Source: JBBRLA01 sp038231615 (lineage in GTDB: Bacteria; Myxococcota_A; Polyangia; Palsa-1104; JAEUJZ01). From it: a DNA stretch of 9,481 nucleotides. Position numbers and translations under genes: made by a program. The notes beneath the pieces are model-generated. The model saw only the letters and a program-made list of their open reading frames with translations. It did not search any database and had not been told where the DNA came from. This document shows, one piece after another, positions 1 through 5,167 of this stretch (within the stretch, counting starts at the first letter, position 1; each line of letters begins with the position of its first letter). Location: positions 1 to 9,481 of the forward strand of contig JBBRLA010000315.1 of NCBI GenBank assembly GCA_038231615.1, read 5' to 3'.

Positions 1-2
1 CC

Positions 3-185
3 GCCCTCCAGGGCGACACTCTCGCGTCGCTAGACGCCCTGGCCTCCACCAAGGCCAACTTCCTCGCGACCCTCGATGTAGACCAACGCGTCCGGCTCGA
101 CCGCCGCCTTCCCGTCATCTGCGCCACTCTCGACCCCCGCGAGGCGTACAATCAGATCCCAGGTAGGGACCCCCACGGCGGGTAA
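3..185 (+). CDS. 3' end of an unrecognised protein-coding gene (partial)
   Basis: An open frame enters from the left edge and ends at TAA (183-185), giving 60 residues. Codons are strongly biased to C or G in the third position, like the neighbouring genes, and no other plus-strand frame stays open here. The peptide is hydrophilic and helix-prone, with a Leu/Ala-rich first third and the stretch LPVICATLDPREAYNQ near the end. It has no membrane segment or signal peptide, as expected for a C-terminus. I do not recognise the family. The stop lies 57 bases before the GTG of the next gene, which has its own promoter-like sequence, so the two are probably separate units. The start and most of the protein lie outside the window. 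Confidence 0.55.
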   Translation, partial: ALQGDTLASLDALASTKANFLATLDVDQRVRLDRRLPVICATLDPREAYNQIPGRDPHGG

Positions 186-207
186 GCACCCTGTGCGTTC
201 GCGGCGA

Positions 208-236
208 TTGACACCCAGAGGGCCGCGGGATAACGT
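208..236 (+). promoter_or_regulatory. Candidate sigma-70-type promoter for the hydrolase/barrel frame
   Basis: A perfect -35 hexamer TTGACA lies at 208-213. Exactly 17 bases later is TAACGT (231-236), which matches the TATAAT consensus at only 3 of 6 positions. Transcription would be expected to start near 243, which is also the GTG start codon, and no Shine-Dalgarno is visible before it, so the mRNA may be leaderless. The -10 is weak, so this is a prediction from spacing and the -35 only. Confidence 0.4.
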
Positions 237-242
237 CCCCGC

Positions 243-3200
243 GTGCGCAGCCCCGTGCGATGGTTCATTTTTCTTCTTTGTATGTTCCCGCTTTTCCGGG
301 CGCGCGATGCCCCTGCCGACGTCCAGCGAACGTGGAATTACCTGACCACGGGCAACGGGCACGGCTTCCAGCTTTACGACACGAACGTCAACAAGGTCGT
401 CGCCTTTCTCGAACACCCCTACCGCTACCTGCGCCCCCGCCCCGATCCCAAATCCGACGGGTACGGCAGGCGCAACCTGGCCTACGACTTCTTCTTCGGT
501 CTGAAAAAGGGCGGTACCGTCGGCTGGCTCAGCGACGCCACCCGCGCGGGCGATCCCGAAAACCTCGACGACAGCAACATCATCCACGCCCCCATGTCCT
601 TCGGCGGCGGCACCGCCGACACCTACTACTTCGCGCCCTTCGGCTACGAGGGCAACGCCATGGTGGCCCTCATGAAGGCCCCCGGCGCCAGCGACGCCTT
701 CGCGCTCTTCAACTTTCACATGGGCGGCGGATCTCCCGATACCCCGGACGCAAATGGCGAGAGCGTCCGGGTCGGTGCCGACGGAAAATCGGTGATCGAG
801 ACCGGCCCCGGCGGCGGGGCAATGCTCTACGTGCCGCTTTCCGGCGTAGACCACGCGGACTGTCAGGACGTGTACAACAAGGTGAAGGGCGGGACGGGGC
901 TTTCGGACAACCGCTCGTGCAGCGGCAGCGACATCGTCCCGGCGTTCCAGAAGGGCCTCGGCGCCGACGGGTGGTTCGCGGTGGCGGTGGTCTACGTGGA
1001 CGACGTGAGCGGCGCCGACGCGGCGGCCGGCAAAATCACCGCCTGGGCCGCCGGGCGCACGCCGGACAAGATCCTGGAAGGCGCCCGCGCCGAGTGGGAC
1101 GCTTGGCGCAAGCCGCCGCCGGCCATGGTCAACCTGAGCGATGCCGAGCTCCATATCTGGCGCCAGGGCGAGACAATCCTGCGCATGGGGCAGGTCCGCG
1201 AACCCTACGGCGACACACTGAAGAACAACGGCATGTTGTTGGCCAGTCTGCCCAAGGGCGAATGGCACAGCGGCTGGGTGCGCGACGCACAATACGCCAT
1301 CGTGGCACTGGCCCGTAGCGGCCACTTCGACGAGGCCAAGGCGGGGCTGAACTTCTTCTTGAACGCGGGGCCGGTGGGCAAGTACAAGTCCTTCGTTGGA
1401 AATCAGGACTACCGTATCTCGGTGGTGCGCTACTTCGGCAACGGCGGGGAAGAGGCCGATTATTCTGGGCAGATGACGCCCAACGTGGAGATCGACGGCT
1501 GGGGCATGTTCCTGTGGTCGGCGCGGCAGTATGTCGACGCCTCGGGAGATGTGGGCTGGCTTTCATCGAAGACGCGGGCCGGGGAGACGGTCTATGATGT
1601 GCTGGTGAACGGGGTGGCGACGCCGCTCATGAACAACTTGGAGCCCAACGGCATCGCCAAGGCGGACTCGTCGATCTGGGAGGTCCACGACGCGAACAAG
1701 AAGCACTTCGCGTTCACCACGCTGGCGGCGATTCGCGGGTTCTGCGACATGGCGACGCTGGCGCTGCGGGCCGGCAAGATGGGCGAGGTGAAGCCGTATC
1801 AGGACCTGTCGGATAAGGCGGCGACGGGGTTCTACGCGTCGTTCGTGGACAAGAACGGAGCGCTCGGCGGGTCCATCGAGGGCTTGCAGATCAACCGCTA
1901 CACCGACGCGGCGGTGGTGGAGTCGTTCACGTGGAACATCCTGCCGGACTACCAGGGGCAGACAGCGAAGCAGACGCTGGACCTGCTGGGCCACCTGACG
2001 GTGGAAAGCGGGGGCTTCAAGCGCAACGACGAGGCGATGAGCGATTATGACAACAACGAATGGATCCTCGTGGACCTGCGCATGTCGGATGCGTTCCGGC
2101 GGTCGGGGCGGACGGCGGACGCGGACAAGCTGATCTCGCAGATGGTGGGCAAGGCCGGCGCCAACTTTAACCTGCTGCCTGAACTGTTCAACGCGGTGCG
2201 CGGCAACGGGGCGGTGGGGGCCTACGCCGGCAGCATCCCGATGGTGGGATATGGGGGTGGGGCGTTCATCCTCACGATGCTCGACCGGGCGGGATTGGTG
2301 GAACCCTACGATTGTGGGCAGAGCGTGGTGACCGATGGCGGCGTGGTCAACACGACAGACGGCGGCAGGCGGCCCGGCGGACCTGGGGTGATGGGGCCGG
2401 GGGTGCCGCGGGTCACGGCGTGCCTGTGTCAATCGGCAGGCGGCAGGGGAGGGGGCCCGGCACCGATGACAGGGGCGCTGCTGCTGCTGCCGTATGTGCT
2501 GCTGGCGTCGCGGCTGAGAAAGCGGTGGTTTCCTTCGGTGGGCGGCGGCAGGCCGGGTGGCGGCAGGCCGGGTGGCGGCAGGCCGGATGATGGCGGGCCG
2601 GATGATGGCGGGCCGGATGATGGCGGGCCGGATGATGGCGGGCCGCGCGGGGACGAGTCGCGGTGGGTGGAAGAGTCGCGGTGGGTGGAAGAGTCGCGGT
2701 GGGTGGAAGAGTTTCGGGGATCTTGTGAGAATCGGCAGGCAGGGCCGCGGCGCTTGAGGGGTAGGATGGCGAGGGGCCACGTGGGGCGAGCGCTGGTGGT
2801 GGCTGTGCTGCTCTTCACGCGGGCTGCCGAGGCCCAGAAGACGCAGGCCGAGCAGGCGGTGTCTCCCTTGCCTCTGTTCGATGATTCAGATCCCGCGCCG
2901 ACACCCGCCGCTGGAAAGGGACCGGCGCAAGACGGTGCACGGGCCAAGTCGCGCACCGGCGCTGGTCCCTGGGGCTCCGGGCCGACAGCTATCGATTCCC
3001 GGGGCAATCCCCGGAACCAAGCCGCCCAGGCCGCCGCGCCCAGCGCCCAGAAGCCAGCGTCAGTCGCCAACGCCGCGCCCACCGCTATCGATTCCCGGGG
3101 TAATCCTCGAAACCATGCCGCTCAGAAGCCCGCGTCAGCCGCCAACGCTGCGCCCGCTGCCCAGAAGCCTGCGTCAGCCGCCAACGCCGGGTCCGCCTCC

Positions 3201-4664
3201 CTCGATTCCCCGCCCGCCGCCAACGTCGCTCCGGCCGCTCTCGATGCCCGCTGGCCCCTACAGGATGATGCCGCCGCCCGCGGGTTCCCCAGTGCCCCCG
3301 CAGCGGCGGCGCAGGCCGCTGGCGGTGCCCCCGAGGCGGCCCCGGGGCTGGGGGTCTCCGTCGGTCCCCTCGTTTTCGCGCTGCATGGCTATTTTCGCGC
3401 CCCCCTGCGTCTGGCCTGGCGCGATCGGGGCGGTGGCACCGGTTCCAGCATCCACACCCCCTGGCTGGTCGACGACGACTACTTCAACTCTGGCTTCGCC
3501 TACACCCGCCTGCAGGAGTCAGACTGGTCCGAACTTTATCTGTCAATGGGCAGCAAGTATCTCAGTGGGGAAGTGGCCTTCCTGGGGTCGCTCTTCTCCG
3601 ACTGGGCCCGGCCGTTGCTCGATAGGCAGTGGGGCATCGCGCAGGGTTTTTTGACCTTTCACTTCGGCTCCGACGGCCCGCGCCTGCGCTTCAAGCTGGA
3701 CGTCAAGGGCGGCGCCTTCTGGGACCGCTTCGGCTGGCTGGAGAACTACGACACCTACGTGTTCGGCCGCACCCACCAGCTCGGTGGGCAGGCCAGGCTG
3801 GAGTTCTCGGGCAAGAAGCTCACCTTCTGGCTCTTGCAAGGGGTCGGCGCCCACCTGGAGGCCATCGACACCAACCAGGGGCTGACGCTGCTCAATTATC
3901 TGTACACCGGCGTGCGCTGGCAACGCACGGTGGAGGGCGGCTTCTACTTCCTGGACACCCGCACCTCGGACGTGCGGCAGCTCAAGGAGATCACCGATGC
4001 CAGCATACAGGTGGTCGGGCTCGATTTTCGGCTGAATACGGCGCTCCTGGGCAGGCTTTATCTGGCCGGCTCGATCATCGAGGCCTCGCAGGCCAAATAT
4101 CTGGGCCCGGCCATCGAGGTGATGCACGCCTACGGCGGCAACGGCTTGACCGAAAACTACCTGGGCACGCGGAACAGCCAGAACGGCACGGGTTCGCTGT
4201 GGAACCTAGGCCTGGAGCATGCGTTCAGCCTGCGGGCGCTGCTGTCCCGGGTGGCGCCGGAGCAGGCCGGGCGATCGGGGCCGCGGGGCGACGTGACGAT
4301 GAAGTGGTTTGGCCTGTTAAACTACACGCTCAGCGAGCAGCGGGATCCGGACCCGACGATCAACCGGGACGGGCGCCTGGCACTGAAGTGGGGCGCCGAG
4401 GCGGCGTGGCAGCCGCTCTCGTGGATGGGTGTGTCGCTGCGCTATGACCGGGTGATCCTGGACATGCAGGACGACGCGAACAGCTTCCGCATCGTGACGC
4501 CGCGGATCTCGATCTTTACCCACTATCTGGTGGGGGCACAGATTTTCCTTCAGTATTCGCGTTACTTTTACGGGGAACGAGTGGCCCTGCGGCCGGGACA
4601 GGTGGCGCTGGAGACGGTGCCGGACACGGACGCCTTCAAATTGCAGGCGCAGTTGGTGTTCTGA
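243..4664 (+). CDS. GH15-type glycoside hydrolase with MYXO-CTERM-like tail, fused in frame to an outer-membrane beta-barrel protein
   Basis: The frame is 1473 codons without a stop. Residues 1-25 form a signal peptide (basic start, then WFIFLLCMFPLF). Residues about 30-290 look like the beta-sandwich domain that precedes the catalytic barrel in GH15 enzymes. Residues about 300-690 match the GH15 alpha/alpha barrel: GWVRDAQYAIVAL (about 345), SIWE with E480 as candidate general acid, and LLPELF with E647 as candidate base, followed by PMVGYGGGA. This family releases glucose from alpha-glucans; the actual substrate cannot be read here. Residues 723-761 form a MYXO-CTERM-like tail, which should be the end of the protein. 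Instead the frame runs through repeats (767-822) into a second signal peptide (842) and a beta barrel. The GTG start was chosen for the signal peptide; GTG at 255 is also possible. The hydrolase call is fairly secure. Whether one polypeptide or two are made is unresolved; the likely original end of the hydrolase is near 2528. Confidence 0.75.
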   Translation: MRSPVRWFIFLLCMFPLFRARDAPADVQRTWNYLTTGNGHGFQLYDTNVNKVVAFLEHPYRYLRPRPDPKSDGYGRRNLAYDFFFGLKKGGTVGWLSDATRAGDPENLDDSNIIHAPMSFGGGTADTYYFAPFGYEGNAMVALMKAPGASDAFALFNFHMGGGSPDTPDANGESVRVGADGKSVIETGPGGGAMLYVPLSGVDHADCQDVYNKVKGGTGLSDNRSCSGSDIVPAFQKGLGADGWFAVAVVYVDDVSGADAAAGKITAWAAGRTPDKILEGARAEWDAWRKPPPAMVNLSDAELHIWRQGETILRMGQVREPYGDTLKNNGMLLASLPKGEWHSGWVRDAQYAIVALARSGHFDEAKAGLNFFLNAGPVGKYKSFVGNQDYRISVVRYFGNGGEEADYSGQMTPNVEIDGWGMFLWSARQYVDASGDVGWLSSKTRAGETVYDVLVNGVATPLMNNLEPNGIAKADSSIWEVHDANKKHFAFTTLAAIRGFCDMATLALRAGKMGEVKPYQDLSDKAATGFYASFVDKNGALGGSIEGLQINRYTDAAVVESFTWNILPDYQGQTAKQTLDLLGHLTVESGGFKRNDEAMSDYDNNEWILVDLRMSDAFRRSGRTADADKLISQMVGKAGANFNLLPELFNAVRGNGAVGAYAGSIPMVGYGGGAFILTMLDRAGLVEPYDCGQSVVTDGGVVNTTDGGRRPGGPGVMGPGVPRVTACLCQSAGGRGGGPAPMTGALLLLPYVLLASRLRKRWFPSVGGGRPGGGRPGGGRPDDGGPDDGGPDDGGPDDGGPRGDESRWVEESRWVEESRWVEEFRGSCENRQAGPRRLRGRMARGHVGRALVVAVLLFTRAAEAQKTQAEQAVSPLPLFDDSDPAPTPAAGKGPAQDGARAKSRTGAGPWGSGPTAIDSRGNPRNQAAQAAAPSAQKPASVANAAPTAIDSRGNPRNHAAQKPASAANAAPAAQKPASAANAGSASLDSPPAANVAPAALDARWPLQDDAAARGFPSAPAAAAQAAGGAPEAAPGLGVSVGPLVFALHGYFRAPLRLAWRDRGGGTGSSIHTPWLVDDDYFNSGFAYTRLQESDWSELYLSMGSKYLSGEVAFLGSLFSDWARPLLDRQWGIAQGFLTFHFGSDGPRLRFKLDVKGGAFWDRFGWLENYDTYVFGRTHQLGGQARLEFSGKKLTFWLLQGVGAHLEAIDTNQGLTLLNYLYTGVRWQRTVEGGFYFLDTRTSDVRQLKEITDASIQVVGLDFRLNTALLGRLYLAGSIIEASQAKYLGPAIEVMHAYGGNGLTENYLGTRNSQNGTGSLWNLGLEHAFSLRALLSRVAPEQAGRSGPRGDVTMKWFGLLNYTLSEQRDPDPTINRDGRLALKWGAEAAWQPLSWMGVSLRYDRVILDMQDDANSFRIVTPRISIFTHYLVGAQIFLQYSRYFYGERVALRPGQVALETVPDTDAFKLQAQLVF
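2409..2528 (+). other. MYXO-CTERM-like surface-sorting tail (protein domain)
   Basis: Residues 723-762 of the long frame have the three parts of this sorting signal in order: a short Cys motif (C727 and C729 in TACLCQ), a Gly-rich linker, a hydrophobic segment (about 741-756, rich in Leu/Ala) and a basic end (SRLRKR). In Myxococcota such tails are found at the extreme C-terminus and are thought to direct cleavage and surface anchoring. Here the reading frame continues for about 710 more codons, which is atypical. The typical motif is CGC or similar, so CLC is a small deviation. Confidence 0.65.
2541..2645 (+). repeat. Seven tandem 15-bp units, in frame
   Basis: There are three units of the form GGTGGCGGCAGGCCG (2541-2585; the first has C for T at its third base), then four identical units GATGATGGCGGGCCG (2586-2645). 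They encode GGGRP three times and DDGGP four times. The two unit types share a GGC-GGCCG backbone and are probably derived from one ancestor. The unit length is a multiple of three, so changes in copy number keep the reading frame open. Confidence 0.95.
2655..2708 (+). repeat. Three identical tandem 18-bp units, in frame
   Basis: The unit GAGTCGCGGTGGGTGGAA is present three times without a mismatch and encodes ESRWVE each time. It begins nine bases after the 15-bp array and is unrelated to it in sequence. Exact identity of the copies suggests recent expansion. Like the first array, it cannot introduce a frameshift by gaining or losing a unit. Confidence 0.95.
2756..2761 (+). promoter_or_regulatory. 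Shine-Dalgarno before the internal ATG at 2766
   Basis: GAGGGG lies four bases before ATG (2766-2768). The match to the anti-Shine-Dalgarno is good and the spacing is slightly short. It sits directly in front of a codon that begins a classic signal peptide, so it supports independent initiation of the barrel protein even though the upstream frame is open. Confidence 0.6.
2766..4664 (+). CDS. Outer-membrane beta-barrel protein with Ala/Pro-rich N-terminal linker (internal start within the long frame)
   Basis: This reading gives 632 residues from an ATG with its own Shine-Dalgarno. Residues 1-23 are a clear signal peptide (MARGHVGRALVVAVLLFTRAAEAQ, cleavage after AEA). Residues about 30-200 are a low-complexity Ala/Pro linker with internal repeats. 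From about residue 203 (VSVGPLVFALHGYFRAPLRL) to the end, the sequence alternates polar and aromatic/hydrophobic residues in short strands split by Gly/Asp/Asn turns. It ends in QAQLVF, with the terminal Phe typical of the BAM-recognised signal of outer-membrane barrels. I cannot name the ligand; a carbohydrate-related pore would fit the adjoining hydrolase but is only inference. The sequence is the same as the C-terminal part of the 243-4664 frame, so this is an alternative or additional product. No terminator is obvious after the stop, which faces a convergent gene 15 bases away. Confidence 0.7.
   Translation: MARGHVGRALVVAVLLFTRAAEAQKTQAEQAVSPLPLFDDSDPAPTPAAGKGPAQDGARAKSRTGAGPWGSGPTAIDSRGNPRNQAAQAAAPSAQKPASVANAAPTAIDSRGNPRNHAAQKPASAANAAPAAQKPASAANAGSASLDSPPAANVAPAALDARWPLQDDAAARGFPSAPAAAAQAAGGAPEAAPGLGVSVGPLVFALHGYFRAPLRLAWRDRGGGTGSSIHTPWLVDDDYFNSGFAYTRLQESDWSELYLSMGSKYLSGEVAFLGSLFSDWARPLLDRQWGIAQGFLTFHFGSDGPRLRFKLDVKGGAFWDRFGWLENYDTYVFGRTHQLGGQARLEFSGKKLTFWLLQGVGAHLEAIDTNQGLTLLNYLYTGVRWQRTVEGGFYFLDTRTSDVRQLKEITDASIQVVGLDFRLNTALLGRLYLAGSIIEASQAKYLGPAIEVMHAYGGNGLTENYLGTRNSQNGTGSLWNLGLEHAFSLRALLSRVAPEQAGRSGPRGDVTMKWFGLLNYTLSEQRDPDPTINRDGRLALKWGAEAAWQPLSWMGVSLRYDRVILDMQDDANSFRIVTPRISIFTHYLVGAQIFLQYSRYFYGERVALRPGQVALETVPDTDAFKLQAQLVF
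2988..3197 (+). repeat. Degenerate repeats coding an Ala/Pro/Asn linker
   Basis: Two related motifs are interleaved. A segment coding AIDSRGNPRN occurs at 2988 and again at 3084, exactly 96 bases apart, and the copies differ mainly at silent positions. A 39-base unit coding AQKPAS(V/A)ANA plus three residues occurs at 3045-3083, 3120-3158 and 3159-3197, the last two directly adjacent. The silent divergence suggests selection on the peptide or age greater than that of the upstream arrays. The peptide probably forms a flexible periplasmic linker before the barrel. Confidence 0.85.
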
Positions 4665-4679
4665 ACTCGGGTGGCCCTG

Positions 4680-4889
4680 TCAGGTCCGGTCTTTCTTCTT
4701 CGCCCCCTCGCAGCCGCCCGAAGGGCAGGCATCGGCCAGGACGTTGTCCGCGGCGAAGAGCGAAGCGTGTACCCCATCGGCCAGCGCGGACGTCCTGCCA
4801 GCCGGGCCGGCCAGGTTCGGCTGGGTGCCGGCAGTCAGGGCCAGGGCGCTCGTCAACAATGCTGCTTTGAGGAGACGATTTGCGACCAT
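4680..4889 (-). CDS. Small secreted protein with a C-terminal CPSGGC motif
   Basis: The protein is 69 residues. The start at 4889 is chosen because GGAGAAG lies four bases upstream, and because the product then begins with a good signal peptide: MVANRLLKAALLTSALALTAG, with likely cleavage in the low 20s. The mature part of about 45 residues is Ala/Gly-rich, then carries ACPSGGCEG and ends in a basic KKKDRT tail. There is no lipobox, and the single Cys pair is not followed by His, so it is not a c-type haem site. A disulphide or metal-binding loop is possible. The gene is downstream of the kinase on the same strand, after a 278-base gap with its own AT-richer sequence, so it is probably transcribed separately. 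I do not recognise the family. The opposite strand is open here too but lacks any start signal. Confidence 0.6.
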   Translation of the reverse strand: MVANRLLKAALLTSALALTAGTQPNLAGPAGRTSALADGVHASLFAADNVLADACPSGGCEGAKKKDRT

Positions 4890-4893
4890 GGTG

Positions 4894-4900
4894 CTTCTCC
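4894..4900 (-). promoter_or_regulatory. Shine-Dalgarno that sets the start of the small secreted protein
   Basis: On the minus strand GGAGAAG is followed by CACC and then ATG (4889-4887). This places the GGAG core seven bases from the start. An in-frame upstream start at 4937 has no comparable site and would add a charged stretch before the signal peptide, so the shorter form is preferred. Confidence 0.6.
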
Positions 4901-4925
4901 GCTTCTCTTCCTGTACTCGAAGGGT

Positions 4926-4980
4926 AGCATAGATCAACTATTGCGTATTATGTGATTCGGAACACGTTATGTTTTAGAGT
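4926..4980 (-). promoter_or_regulatory. AT-richer probable promoter region of the small secreted protein
   Basis: This stretch is clearly AT-richer than the surrounding genes. On the minus strand it holds TATGCT (4931-4926), about 37 bases before the start codon, and CATAAT (4952-4947), which is 5 of 6 to the -10 consensus. No convincing -35 hexamer is at the right distance from either, so the exact promoter cannot be fixed; an alternative sigma factor or activator could be involved. Confidence 0.3.
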
Positions 4981-4981
4981 A

Positions 4982-5002
4982 ATGGACCCTGGCCAGGTCC
5001 AT
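4982..5002. promoter_or_regulatory. Near-perfect 21-bp palindrome, candidate operator
   Basis: The sequence ATGGACCCTGG followed by CCAGGTCCAT makes two 10-base arms that are exact reverse complements, apart from one extra C in the left arm. There is no loop, which suits a dimeric DNA-binding protein better than an RNA hairpin. It lies 93 bases upstream of the small secreted gene's start codon, just beyond the AT-rich promoter region. No binding protein is encoded in the window. Confidence 0.4.
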
Positions 5003-5122
5003 AGCAGCAGGCGTGCCATCGCGGCGGGGTGGGATTTCAGCGGGTTGCGATGGTCAGAGGGAGGAATTTATGCAAGGCAGGGACAATTTCCGGCAAAACT
5101 GGGGACAAGAGTACCCAGCCGA

Positions 5123-5146
5123 TTCTCGGAAGGAGGCTTCCGAGAA
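5123..5146 (-). terminator. Perfect 10-bp hairpin after the kinase gene
   Basis: The arms TTCTCGGAAG and CTTCCGAGAA are exact reverse complements around a 4-base loop. The hairpin begins 22 bases past the kinase stop codon, a normal place for a terminator. On the minus strand the downstream arm is followed by TCGGCTGGG rather than a T-tract, so it is not a textbook intrinsic terminator. It could act as a weak terminator or as a 3'-end stabiliser. Confidence 0.45.
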
Positions 5147-5167
5147 CGCGAAGCGCGCGGTTTTCGA

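Noticed and set aside
30..1325. Long minus-strand open frame (431 codons) opposite the hydrolase
   Set aside because: It is composition-driven: Val/Ala/Gly/Arg-rich, with no domain, signal peptide or start signal, while the plus strand carries clear GH15 motifs.
2541..2708. Tandem repeats as a CRISPR array
   Set aside because: Units are directly adjacent with no spacers and are in-frame codon repeats; no cas genes are nearby.
1563..2780. Long minus-strand open frame opposite the hydrolase end and repeats
   Set aside because: The product is Arg/His/Pro-rich low complexity mirrored from the plus-strand gene and its repeats. No initiation signal or recognisable domain is present.
4720..4760. 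CPSGGC motif as a thioredoxin-type or c-type haem site
   Set aside because: The spacing is C-x4-C rather than C-x2-C, no His follows, and the mature protein is far too short for a thioredoxin fold.
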